The notes below the pieces were generated by a model. It was given only the letters and a program-made list of their open reading frames with translations. It searched no databases and was not told where the DNA came from. Shown in pieces: positions 44,276 to 55,253 of a DNA stretch of 64,000 nt. The stretch comes from Pomphorhynchus laevis (lineage: Eukaryota; Acanthocephala; Palaeacanthocephala; Echinorhynchida; Pomphorhynchidae). Every line of letters begins with the position of its first letter. The stretch's first letter is position 1. The stretch is from the NCBI GenBank assembly GCA_012934845.2, contig WNNJ02000473.1:1-64000 (forward strand). The letters are read 5' to 3'. Both the position numbers and the translations under genes were made by a program.

Positions 44276-47060
44276 AAATTAATGATTTCAAAATACACAC
44301 CGTGAACGGCTTCTGTTTAAAGTTTTCTTTTGCATGTTTTTGTTTCTTAAAGTTTTATCGGTTATTAATAAATATTCGTTTTGGAAGCACGACTACTTAT
44401 TTTTAATACCGCAAACACATTCATTACGACAAATGTATCAAACGATTTTGTAAAGCACAATTAATAACGATTGATTTAGTTATTAGCAAGAAATGATTTT
44501 TGAAAATGACTAACTTTTAAGAATACAGACGTATGAAAGATGCAACGTAAATACCCGTCAAGGGGATTAATTTTACATTCCTGTTAACGAATTAAAAATT
44601 TAATTAAAAATTTGAGGATAATTACGTTTTGTACAGCGATTTTTCGAGTTGGTAAATGTTGGTTACAGAGTAATTAACATTTTTTTGTATACTTCTTACT
44701 AAATACGTTATTTATTAAATAAGTTAATGTTTACATTTCACATTCTATATTTTGAGTTGCAAATATTATGTGGAAATATTATGATTTTATTTCCCATAAT
44801 TTTAGCTTTTGTCTATTAGCCTTCAATAGAAAAATTAATATTTACGTTCAGCATTTATATACGGTTTCTGTACTGGCATTTGATTATTGAAATGCCCTTG
44901 TAATAACACAACTTTTGCAAATCAATTTTTGATATTTACTGATATCATTTATTTTACTAAATTTCAAAGACGTTAATGTCCACATTTCACATTCTATATT
45001 TTGAGTTCAAATATTATGTGGAAATAACTAAAAGGTCATCATCCTTCTTACACACTAGCATGTTAGAAATACATCTTACGTAATGATTCAAGATATTTTA
45101 CGGCATTGTCAATTATATAGTTGTCATTCAGATCGTTGTTTAACCGCTATGTTGTGTGGACGAAACAAAAAAGGGTATGGATTTCATCTGATGTGAATCT
45201 CACCAAATTTAATACAATTAAATTAGAAAATTATATATTAGGTGCATATATTGCATATATTTCTATATTGCATATAGATAATTATACATTACCTGCTCAA
45301 CAGTTTAAGTCTGCCCTATTTTAGTATCACCGATAAAAATGTACTGATACAATAGGTATTTTAGTGCATTACACACTGTCCTACTTTATCGAGTCGGTAA
45401 AAGCGCACTTATTTTCTATATATTTTGAATTGCAAAGTCGATGAATTTTCGGATGTGTATGCGATCCGAATAAAAGTGTACTACTTTTAGAGTATATCAT
45501 AAAATTATAGAATGATTTTAATTATTAATTTTATTATTGATTTAATTTTAATTATTATAATCTTTTATACATATGCGTTTTTCGTAGTCTATTATAATAG
45601 ATTAAAAATAAAAAAAGCATAAGGAGTCGAATATATTAATAATTTTATTTGAAATAATATGAATTTTTATATTTAAAAAAATTATTTTCAATTTTATCTT
45701 ATATTTATTAATATATTATGAATTTCATCTACCAAAGAAGACAACGAGTTTAATATTAAAAAAAACTGAATTCTCCAAAAGGTAAAAGTTTCTACACTGT
45801 ACATATTACTAAAACATACTGTATGATCATTAAATCAACAAGAAAACGTACAATTTTTAAACTTTATTCGCTGTTAAAAAAAGCATTGCTGAAGATTTAG
45901 TTGCAGTCGGTATCGATAGTTGGGATGACGCTAAATTTAAAAAGATGAATTACGGAACTGTTTTAAGAATGGGGTATTTAATGTGGTGCTTGTATTAAAA
46001 GTTTGCCTTCAACTTATGTCTGTGCAATGTGTTGCCAATGTGTCAAGAAATATGGTGTTACATTGTAGCGACTGTTTTCTTTACAGAAAAATTTCCAGAT
46101 CGATTCGATGGGGGTAATGTCTACAGTAGTGAAATGTTTTTTTAAATTTAGTTCATCTAATTTAAAAATATAAGACATTAACATTACTATTCAAATCAAT
46201 TGTTAATTAAAATCGATATAAGCTCTTTAGTATACAAGTATTGTTCCACATTGCATTTTAACATACGAAATTTTTATTCAGAATAAAAAGTATTTACTTC
46301 AACCAATAAATCAAAATCCTCTATTATAAAATAAAGCAGCTATATGTGCTTACAAGGTTACAACGTCTGAAAAAAAAGAAATAAAAAATGACAATTCAAA
46401 AAATATTGATTGCTTAAGAATTTTATAGCTTTAATCTTAAAACTTTTCAGAAGGTGAGTTGTACGAATTTTTGGGTGGACGTATTGAATTTTTCTTCTAG
46501 GGTTAATACCATTGAAGAGGGATATTCAACCAGAGGTGGCACCTTTAGTTGAAATAAATATCGCATATCGTTTGCACATTTAAGAATCTGTATTTTTAGA
46601 AAGTTATTGAGTGGCTCAAACAGTGTACAGGTAACACGATTAGAAGCGTTATGAATGCTATGGAGGATGCGGAGATCACTTCATGGTACGCTAATAGATA
46701 ATGAATATGCTAGTACTGAGCGAATAAGTGAAAAATATGGTGTGCGTAGATCAATCAGTTGTGTTCAAGCTTAAATCAGTTAAACATGTAACTGATTTAA
46801 ATATACGCGAAATGTACTTTCTATAACCATCAACAAAGTGTGCTTGCCACGGCAAATCGGCCGTAAATAGAACAGCAAGAATGCGTATCTGTTCGATGCG
46901 GAGAAGATCTAAGTTTTGTAAATTATATTCGTTACGTTTTTTATTTATTTTTTGATTATTTTTACGATTTTTATGAACAATTTTTGATTTATCGAATATG
47001 CACTTAAGTAACGAATTACTTAAGTGCATACTTTAAGGGCATACTTGTTTTTATTTTCTA
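44276..47060. other. AT-rich DNA with a short direct repeat; no supported gene
   Basis: ATTTCACATTCTATATTTTG with flanks (~56 bp) occurs at 44733 and again at 44980. Plus-strand frames at 45121-45324 and minus-strand 46751-47029 (92 codons, Lys/Asn-rich with LLRIEQIRILAVLF) show no recognisable domain. Around 45.89-46.10 kb, GIDSWDDAKFKKMNYGTVLR and a CAMCCQCVKKYGV stretch hint at an old coding remnant that I cannot name. Confidence 0.4.
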
Positions 47061-47560
47061 ATTAATCGTTGCGTAATTAGATATTTAAACTTTTTAGATT
47101 TTGTTGCTTATCGGTAATTATTTTCTGATATTCTCCAAACTGAAATAATGTACTTGATCATTTAAACAAATTAATTGATAAATAAATTAATTAATATATT
47201 AATTAATTCTATTGTGTAAAATTGATATGAACCAAAGGTAGTTGGTTCATATCAATTAAGAACCTTTAAGGTAGTTTGGTATAAACCAAACTACCTTAAG
47301 TGTCGATTCTTATCGTGGTATTGACCTTCTTAACCATACCCATAAGCTTTTATCCTTCGCCGTAACTCATCGCATCATTACATTTCAGAAATATTGGGTT
47401 CTACATGAACAATTCGGTTTTCGTACTAACCGCTAAACTTTAAATGCATTGAATTTATCGTTGCGTAATTAGATATTTAAACGCTTTAGATTTTGTTGCT
47501 TATCGGTAATTATTTTCTGATATTCTTCAAACTGAAATAATATACTTGACCATTTAATAA
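47061..47560. repeat. ~98-bp direct repeat flanking a palindromic core
   Basis: CGTTGCGTAATTAGATATTT with the following ~80 bp occurs at 47067 and 47460, offset 393 bp. Between them lie nested palindromes (ATGAACCAAAGGTAGTTGGTTCAT at 47226-47249, split here by its own centre, and GGTAGTTTGG with CCAAACTACC). The layout could be a small element bounded by terminal direct repeats, but no coding sequence or target duplication was seen. Confidence 0.65.
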
Positions 47561-48078
47561 TTTATCAAAAAAGCATATACTTCTTCAAACTTCGTATTAA
47601 TCTTATTTTTACTAATTTAGTATAAAACTGTTATTTCAAATTAGTCATTTGTTTGCAAAATATTGAAAGGTCAGACAAAACTCGCGTTGCTATCATTGCT
47701 TTATTACAAAATGTTTACATTTTATTCTAAATTATGATGACTATTAAGTCAAATAGTCATTGCATTTTTGTATCGTAATGACTTAATTTCTTGGCAATAA
47801 TGGAAACTTAATTTCAATGGCGATGATTAACTTTTGATTATTTTATTCATTAAATAATTAATGAATATATTAATATTAAAATTTTTACTATTTTAATTCT
47901 GGACACTACGTTAATCTTATTTATAAATATAATTAAAGTAGCGTGCATAATGAAAACAGTCAAAAATTTCAATAGTAGCAATGACTGCACATGCATATCA
48001 ACTTAAAAAAGAATATATAGATATATTCATTAATATTCATTATATATCTACATATCTTTTATGAATACCAATATATAT

Positions 48079-48229
48079 AATAACCACCAGCTCGGATCCT
48101 TCAATAGAATACCGTATATATTATGTTCTTCAAAAACGTGCTAAGAGCACGGTTCTTAGCTCGTTTTTTGAAGAACATAATATATACGGTATTCTATTGA
48201 AGGATCCGAGCTGGTGGTTATTATGAATA
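48079..48229. mobile_element. Foldback element, ~60-bp near-perfect arms
   Basis: AATAACCACCAGCTCGGATC … GTTCTTCAAAAA (48081-48136) is mirrored in reverse complement at about 48164-48226, with a 25-bp spacer (TGCTAAGAGCACGGTTC). The half-element CTCTTAGCTCGTTTTTTGAA recurs at 48279, so it has been copied or partly duplicated. MITE-like; no ORF. Confidence 0.75.
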
Positions 48230-48305
48230 TTAACATATATAATGGAATGTCAAAAGACATCCCACCAATTGAACAAAGCTCTTAGCTCGTTTTTTGAAAA
48301 ACATT

Positions 48306-48537
48306 ATATATAGCCAAAAACCGGAGGTTCAATTACAATTAGAGCAGATTTCCTTATCACTCCTAGACGAGCTGATGGTAGTTCACCTTACGGATGAGTG
48401 TTGCCGGCTACCATAAGCTCGTCTAGGTGTGATAAGAAAGTCTGCTTTACTTGTAATCGAACTCCGGTTTTTGGCAACATCTACAATTATGAAACTGAAG
48501 CTTATTAGCTCCCGGAGCACAGTTTAGCACAATCTGA
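48306..48537. repeat. Inverted copy of the 360-bp satellite
   Basis: The left part (48309-48390) reads in satellite orientation and the right part (48391-48537, ending GGAGCACAGTTTA) is its reverse complement. They join at the satellite's own CTGATGGTAG/CTACCATCAG arms, so the central 26-bp segment is flipped relative to one side. The CUGAUGA box is changed (CGGATGA) and the GAAA strand is absent, so no ribozyme can form. It lies next to a fragment of the GIY-YIG PLE 3' region (48620-48680). Confidence 0.75.
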
Positions 48538-48619
48538 TTTAAAATTATATATAATGGTGGTGCACGGGTGTGCTGAGTAAACAACGGTCAAGGATTTCTT
48601 GCGAAATTCGGCATTTATA

Positions 48620-48690
48620 TAAAATGGTCTTGCTTGATAAACTGGACTTTGATTCATGACTTTTAGTCACCATCCCACTTCTAGATTGAT
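48620..48690 (-). mobile_element. GIY-YIG PLE 3' fragment
   Basis: GACTTTGATTCATGACTTTT and CCCACTTCTAGA match 32815-32865, the part of the PLE 3' region beside its hammerhead-like motif. It is cut just where the motif would begin. Its closeness to the satellite foldback suggests that satellite and PLE ends share history. Confidence 0.65.
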
Positions 48691-48699
48691 TATATATAG

Positions 48700-50460
48700 C
48701 CACGATCAATCAAGATATATATAGAACACTCGAAAACGTTCTTTCGAATATAAAAGTGTTCTGGTTTTTTTTCTTCATTTTTTCATATTATTAATATTAC
48801 TCTGATAAATACCCTATATACTTGTATACTATTATACAGTATTACTGCATGTAATAGTGTATTATAGATACAAATAGATCAACATGTTATTTTTCTACGT
48901 TTAATTTATTCATTAGAGTTTTACAATATAAATTTTATATTGTAATATCAAATATTCAATATATTTAATATATTAAATACATTTAATGATTCTTGATTCT
49001 TTCAATCAAGAGTATTTTTTTGTAAGCAAAAATATGAGTATCATATTAATGTTCATCTTCGTTATAGTTTCTCTTAATTCAGTTTTAAGTGCTACTGTAG
49101 AAAGATCCGTTAGATCTCACGGAAACATTACCAAATTCCTTGGAGAAATCTATTATAGTTGAAATGATAGAATAAATTATTTGATCTTTAATAAATATGT
49201 ACAGGTCAATGCAAATTAAACATAATTTATATTATTTTTGAATTCAATGCATACTTTTTCATAGATTATGGTGATATTGTTGGCACATTTACAGTAATAT
49301 TTCCTTTACTAAAACGATGCCTTACTTATGTTATACAACATGAATATTTTTGTCATTTAAAATATCATCTACAGTTAGAACCGTTGAATTCTTTCGCTAA
49401 AATAACGAAATACTTTTCTTACATCCGTTGGTAACTTTATAACAGACAATGTTGTTATTACAATAAATGCTAAAGCGGTAGTTTTCGTCAATTGCATTTT
49501 ACAATATCAAAACTGATAATACACCGAATATTTGACGGCACAAACGATGCATTTATCTATATATTAACCATGCAATTTCTATACTTTATTGAATTGCCGT
49601 CAACAAATCCAATCCTTAATCATCATATCGAGTGCCAACTGATTTTGATACGCAATTATTAACTGTCATTCATTTTATTAGTGATCGCGTCGGGGCGTCG
49701 AAAGTCAACAATAGAATAAATTGCTCCATTGTAGGTAGAATTATTTACTTTCATACATATTTTTCGCTTCATTGTATGTGTAGATCTCAATGAAATGGCG
49801 AAAAACACCCATCAGATTATACGTCAAATGCTACCATAAAAATGTGCATTTTTTATAAAGTAAAACCTTTATTTGCGTTGCCGTTCGATTTTGATTTATA
49901 TATCATTACAAACGTTTCTTTTAAAAACAATTCTATGCTTTGTAGCAAATTTATTATTATTCTCCATTTTTTTCAATTAGATTTAATTTCTACCTATCCA
50001 TGTTTATATGCGCTCATAATGTACAAATGATATTGTGTACACACAATTACAACCTAACTGGAATTAGGAGATACAATTTTAATCACCGTTGTTAATCATC
50101 GTGTTTATCCTTCGTTTAATTGTCTATTATGTTTGCAAATTTTGGAAATTTTGATGCGAAACTAGAATCATTAAAAATACGATCATATTTAAAACTTGTT
50201 TTTACTTTTGTTTTTTATTTAATCTGTTTTGATTTTCAATTACAATTTCACAATTTTTTTATATTAAGTTTATTTTTCTACTAATTTTCAACTATCCCTT
50301 TAAGTTATTGCATTTGCTTCATCTTCTTTGATTTTGGTTGTCCAGTACTAATATACTGGCATTTTCCTGAGTTATGATATTTTTGTAATATTTTTTGTTT
50401 TCTTCGATTGTTTTCAAATTTTGAGTAAATGGCAAATTTAATTTTTTTATGTTTGAATCA
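48700..50460. other. AT-rich DNA, no supported gene
   Basis: No domain-bearing frame was found. The longest plus-strand frame (49842-50030) is hydrophobic and Phe/Ile-rich, as random A/T sequence would be. No RNA gene was recognised. Confidence 0.55.
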
Positions 50461-50464
50461 ACTG

Positions 50465-50546
50465 TTTGTAAGTTTCCTGCAGATGATAGCAGGAGCTATC
50501 GAAATATTGTAAATTTTGGAATAAAACTAATTTCTTCGTTCCTGTA
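50465..50546 (+). repeat. Dispersed ~80-bp repeat with a GATAGC hairpin and GAAA box
   Basis: GCAGATGATAGCAGGAGCTA then TCGAAATATTGTAAATTTTG. The same unit occurs at 53968-54056 (almost identical) and 55777-55862 (diverged). The hairpin GATAGC-AGGA-GCTATC followed by GAAA, with GATGA just before it, recalls a minimal PLE-type hammerhead, but the box reads CAGAUGA where CUGAUGA is needed. All three end TTC-TGTAA. The two closest copies bracket the LINE at 50.7-53.9 kb. Confidence 0.6.
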
Positions 50547-51223
50547 AATTTATTAAAATAATATAATAAGATCATATTCGAGTAAAATTTGTAAATAATT
50601 TCTGGATAAACTTAAAATGATTAAACAAGATTCATTGGTCAATTTGCTCATTGAATATTGCAATATAATGTATACATTTGATAATGTATCTAATATAATA
50701 CAATTATATTGGATACAATATAATTGCAAACACAAGAATATCCAGTTTGCAATTTAAAAGTGAATGTCGGAACATCAAAAGCGAGCAACTTTCAAACTAA
50801 AACGCAGGAAATTACAGGTATTTCTACGATTTATTCTATTGACAACGACTCTAAGGTAAGTGTTTCAACTTTTAATAATATATTGGGTGAAGGGATACTT
50901 CTCACATTCCCCAAACTCAAGAACCTACTAATTATTAAACTTTCCGGACCTGTTGAAAGACACAACATGTTTAACACATTCCTTAGACCTTTTGTTGAAA
51001 ACTATAATAATCAGTAAAGTATCTTGAAACAGAAATCAAGATATCCTTCGCTACTCCTGATTTGGCATAAGATTTTGAATCTTTTTTCAATGCTAACTTA
51101 TCTAAACTTAATTACATTCAACACAAGCCTATAATGACTTCTGTCAAACCTGCCTCCTCATCTTGAGGAGAAAGATATTGAGTCCCTTAATATACTCTAC
51201 AACATTTCAAATTCAGGACTGTT

Positions 51224-51832
51224 ATGGGGAAGAGTGGGCTTCAACTGCCTCTAGCGTTTTGCTCGGCCCCTACTGATATAGCCGAGATCCTGGCTAAGTC
51301 ATCGTTCAACGCCTTCCTGGGGTACAGCTTGAAATTCCAACTACTTGACTCGGATGATCTCACATTCCCCACTGCAACTCCTGCCACAAGTGGGGACATT
51401 AGGGTTCTAATTGCAATGCTATCCAGACGTGCGGTGTTTGCAGTTCACAGAATTGCCCGCATTCAGCTGGAGGGAAATGTGAAGCAATCCTTAAGTGCTC
51501 AAACTGTAGACGTGACCATCCCGCCTGGTCCCGAAAATGCATTGTTTTCAAACACTACAGATCTAAATTCTCCTCACCAACACAAGCCATTAAAGAGGCT
51601 CCCAGCTTCTCAAATTCCGCCTCTAGAATGTACGATAATGATCTACTCAGACTGCTTGATTCGAATAAACAAAGTATTCACAAATCAATCGAAAACCTTA
51701 TTGCTAAACAACTTTGTGTATTATTTACCGCGCCGAAAACCCCTAAACAAACTATCTTGGCTGAGTCCAAAAATAAGGGTGCCTCTGCTCACGCCGTACA
51801 CCCATCAAAATCGGAGAGCTTCTGAAGGATAA
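51224..51832 (+). CDS. LINE gag-like ORF1 fragment
   Basis: 202 open codons. The first ~65 residues (LPLAFCSAPTDIAEILAKSS, GYSLKFQLLDSDDLTFPT) are the end of the gag core. After about residue 65 the true gag reading, including the zinc knuckles, moves to another frame, so the second half here is probably out of frame. ORF1 proteins of this group bind element RNA and help nuclear targeting. Confidence 0.5.
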   Translation: MGKSGLQLPLAFCSAPTDIAEILAKSSFNAFLGYSLKFQLLDSDDLTFPTATPATSGDIRVLIAMLSRRAVFAVHRIARIQLEGNVKQSLSAQTVDVTIPPGPENALFSNTTDLNSPHQHKPLKRLPASQIPPLECTIMIYSDCLIRINKVFTNQSKTLLLNNFVYYLPRRKPLNKLSWLSPKIRVPLLTPYTHQNRRASEG

Positions 51833-52682
51833 AGTTTATAAGGCCTCACTGGGAAATAAAGATATCCCCATGGGCAAGTACCCGCTTTGGTTAGAGTTAG
51901 TCGCGGAAAGAATAACCTTTCCGCCCCTGGCTCTGTCTAGGGATGAGGCAATCCCACCCAGCTTATCTAACACAATGCAGAGTACTCGTGAGCCTTTTTC
52001 ACTGAATATCCTTCAGTAGAACTTGGGAAGAGCTTCCGCCCTTAGGCTTCTATCTGGTAGAGATGCAGATGTTATAGTCCTTCAAGAGACGCGCTCTATC
52101 CGTATTCCTCAGGACATTACTCGATTCATCCCTAAGCACATTTGGTCCCACTATACTCCGTACATAACCCCGCGTCACTTCTCTTTATCTCAAGGTCTTT
52201 TAACCCTAGTTTAATGCTCCCTAAGATCGTCCCTTCTACTCAACTATTCTTGTCCAGCCCTTTCTTCTTTAGTAGTTTCACTCTGTAAAAACGGTAAACG
52301 CCTCAGTCTAACCAATGTCTACATTGGCTTGAATCCGTCCAGGGGAGATTCACAAAAACCGCGACATCTTGGATATCATAATTGATAGCGGCTATGATGT
52401 GGTACTTGGTGACTTCAACGACATAACTGGTTGTTGGATTAATGCAGCACTCCGCAGAGCCAAGAACGGCTATCTTATTCACAATCCTCCGCTTCCCACC
52501 TTTCATTGCACATCAACAAATTCACTCCTCGACTTGTTACTGCTCTATGAGAGGTGGTTGTTAAAACCCTACTGTACGGAAGAGCAGTCGCGTTAACATG
52601 TGTCCATCTCTCATGACTTGATTCGCTGACAGATAGAAGATGATACGCTGCTTAGAAGGAGATTCCACTTGATCCAATCAGA

Positions 52683-53132
52683 GTGGCTTTCTTTCAGGCA
52701 GCTATCCAACGCTTCCCCCGAATTGGTAATGAGAGTCTAACCGAATTTAATTCCTACCTCTCTTCGCAAGCTACCGCGATACTTTCGACTACCTACAAAG
52801 GTCGTATTTTCAGTCCCACTCCGACAAAACTCAAGACCTTAGCGTATATGCTCCGTCTTCCCAATCTCTCTACTTCTGCCAGGCAAGTTCTCTTGAAAGA
52901 ATATTGGAGCACTAGATATAGGTTCCAACTGGGTAATGAGAGGGCATGCATTGCTTCCCTTAATCCAGCCCAGTCTACCTTCTGGAAGATATTCAAGAAG
53001 AAGAAGTTTGTCTGTTGTAAGGATATAGCATTGGGCTGGATTGGAAAAAACGGTCTTGACAAAGTTTTGGAGGAGTCACTATCCCTATATAATTATGGAG
53101 CCACTCAATCACCTCAACCAATCCCGCCTTAG
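52683..53132 (+). CDS. LINE RT N-terminal region fragment
   Basis: 149 codons from the linker into the RT domain: FFQAAIQRFPRIGNESLTEF, LPNLSTSARQVLLKEYWSTR and QSTFWKIFKKKKFVCC. It matches the minus-strand copy at 10.5-10.9 kb. The catalytic blocks follow at 53268-53702 after a break. Confidence 0.65.
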   Translation: MAFFQAAIQRFPRIGNESLTEFNSYLSSQATAILSTTYKGRIFSPTPTKLKTLAYMLRLPNLSTSARQVLLKEYWSTRYRFQLGNERACIASLNPAQSTFWKIFKKKKFVCCKDIALGWIGKNGLDKVLEESLSLYNYGATQSPQPIPP

Positions 53133-53267
53133 GGATACTTTAGGTGTAGGGATCTTTCTGTCCCAGATATCATTAACTCCTGGGGGCCTCTTCCAGCCAC
53201 CTCCAAATCCGTCGCTCCTCTCTCTTCTCGTGTCTGTCAGCTTTCGACAGCCGAACAAAGAAGAGAA

Positions 53268-53702
53268 GTGACCGTCACAATGCTAGTAGCCGCCCCCTCT
53301 GATGTTGCTGGCATCAACATTAGTAGACGTATATTTCTACCTAAAAAAATCCGGTATCTTGTCCTAAAGACCTGCGGCCCATATCGATTCATATCAGCAG
53401 TAGGTGGAGTCCATCAGTTCTGTTACGATAATAGTCATCAACTTGCTGTTGCTGTTTTCCTTGATTATTCTGCTGCATTTGACCCCATCTCCATTCCCTT
53501 TGTTATCTCTTCTCTAAGGTCCCTCGGGCTGCCTGCGAGAATTGTTAACAGGGTGGAGATACTGCTGTACACCAAGCGATTCTATTATGGATACGACCAT
53601 GATACACGTCAGTTCTACCCTATTACTGGTGTGTCCCAAGGATCCCTTTTTTCTCCTATCTTCTTCCTTGCTGCTATTATTGAACTCTTTAAAATATTTT
53701 AA
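53268..53702 (+). CDS. LINE reverse transcriptase core fragment
   Basis: 144 codons with HQLAVAVFLDYSAAFDPISI (first catalytic Asp), RSLGLPARIVNRVEILLYTK and GVSQGSLFSPIFFL. The next block, YADD, is decayed to YTxD just after the stop at 53702. The ILLYTK|RFYYGYD position corresponds exactly to the insertion point of the L2/CR1 LINE in the other copy. Confidence 0.75.
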   Translation: MTVTMLVAAPSDVAGINISRRIFLPKKIRYLVLKTCGPYRFISAVGGVHQFCYDNSHQLAVAVFLDYSAAFDPISIPFVISSLRSLGLPARIVNRVEILLYTKRFYYGYDHDTRQFYPITGVSQGSLFSPIFFLAAIIELFKIF

Positions 53703-53967
53703 CGCGAAAAACGTCTAGTGGTATACACTTAGGATACCACAGCCCTGTTCTCTGGACGCAGGTGAAAAGACGTAGTCTCGGACATCAGCCGTTTCTTTTT
53801 AAGATTAAAATACCAGTTACTTAAGTCCAATCTTATTCTAAACTCCGCTTAATCGCAGGTGGTTGTCTTCCATTGCAGCCCCGCCATGTTTTTACCTTTT
53901 GTAAAAGACAAAAACATCAAAGAAAACCAATTTTTAATAAATGGCAAATTAGATGCTTTTGTATTTG

Positions 53968-54056
53968 AATAAACTGTTTGTAATTTTCTTGCAGATGATA
54001 GCAGGAGCTATCGAAATATTGTAAATTTTAGAATAAAACTAATTTCTTCGTTTCTG
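53968..54056 (+). repeat. Dispersed ~80-bp repeat, second copy
   Basis: It is nearly identical to 50465-50546 (GCAGATGATAGCAGGAGCTA, ATTTCTTCGTTTCTGTAA) and lies just downstream of the LINE. Either the LINE landed between two copies, or the repeat was duplicated around it. Confidence 0.65.
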
Positions 54057-54706
54057 TAACCTTACAAAACTATAACAAGAAATGAATATTTTGTGAATTT
54101 TCGGAATTAAGCTGATTTTTTCATGTTATTTTAGTATTGCATAAAATATTATAGCTTTTACTGTAAAAAAATCTTTATATATTCAACAGAAAGAACAGCG
54201 TTTACAAAACGTATAGTGAGATGTTCATCAAAATTGCAAAATTGGTTCAATCACAGCCAATCATTTTTAATGACAAAAATATCTGCACCAAATTGAAATT
54301 ATATGACAAATATATTTGTGTTGCTGATCGTGCTCCAAAATTTAAAGTATTTGGTTATAACAGATTCGTCATAACAGTGACATTTTCGTAATTATAATAA
54401 ATTACGGTAATGCGGTGGTCTAAATCCGTCAATGCCCTTTACAGAATTGTTCAGTGTAAACGAACAATGACCGACGTCCGCATTGAATAATAGACGAGAT
54501 GACAATTTATTTAAATCAATCTTAAAACATCCACCACATGAATTTATTTACGATTATAAATTAATAAATTATTAATAAATTAGTAAATCCATCATAAATT
54601 ACAATTATTAAATAATTTTTTGTTCTATTTTAAGATTGCACTATTATTTTGTTCGATAAATACTTTGTTGAAATCTTTTAGACAATTTGGGCGTTAGCCA
54701 GCCGTC

Positions 54707-55253
54707 ATGATCGCAAGTCTTAGGATACCCCACCATTTGTCTAACGAACTTACGACAATTAATGAATTATCTAATGATAATCTCAGTAATATCAATGATA
54801 TCTACGAACTTGGTGAACAGGTGGGAAGCGGAACATACGGTGATGTGTACAAGGTTCATTTTAATATACTTGTTAAAATTAGCTTATTTATGTATACCTT
54901 AAGATGCAATGTTTTTCTTCTTCTTCTTCTTCTTCTTCTTCTTCTTCTCGTAAACCATCTTTACTTGCTGTAAAAATAATAAAAATTGATTCAAGTAAGT
55001 TCAAGGAAGAATATTTGAACACTGATTTTTCATTATTATTCATTATAGTTGACGATATCCAATCTATTGAACAAGAGATAAAAATTCTCAATCACATTCG
55101 ACATAAAAACATTGTTCGCTATTACGACAGTTGTTTCCGGTAATTAAATCAAAAAATAATAAATTGAAATTATTATAGACGCTCACAGACGAGGACGATT
55201 GTGGATTACAATGGAATTTTGTGGAGGCGGTTCATTACAAGATGTATATATAT
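54707..55253 (+). CDS. MAP4K-like gene, exons 1-4 (N-lobe)
   Basis: Exon 1 (49 codons) ends at GDVYK with the Gly-rich loop at residues 40-47. Introns 1-3 are only 50, 54 and 49 bp, and intron 2 has a perfect GTAAGT donor and TTATAG acceptor. Exon 2 encodes 11 Ser in a row from a (TCT) run (54916-54948), then LLAVKIIK with the ATP-binding Lys at residue 73. Exon 3 carries the helix C Glu (QEIKIL, residue 89) and [14 protein letters not shown]. Exon 4 encodes [17 protein letters not shown] (the hinge). Its donor GTAAGT is duplicated 17 bp downstream. A TTTTAG just before 54682 suggests a spliced 5' leader. Confidence 0.85.

Larger units (their letters stand above)
50700..53890 (+). mobile_element. 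Jockey/I-type LINE, near-complete but degenerate copy
   Basis: Parts in order: a gag-like ORF1 region (50.72-51.83 kb) with a Cys/His knuckle set around 51.43-51.54 kb (CGVCSSQNC … CSNCRRDHPAWSRKC); endonuclease (51.97-52.55 kb, NLGRASALRLLSGRDADVIV then VLQETRSIR); and RT (52.68-53.85 kb) with LDYSAAFDPISIPFVIS, GVSQGSLFSPI and a decayed YADD block. Several stops and frameshifts break it. It preserves the site that is interrupted in the 5.3-11.7-kb copy and so acts as the empty-site reference. Clade assignment (jockey/I/R1 group) rests on the gag knuckles and RT wording only. Confidence 0.8.

Noticed and set aside
46751-47029. 92-codon minus-strand frame
   Set aside because: Lys/Asn-rich as expected by chance, no motif, and it overlaps the start of a repeat.
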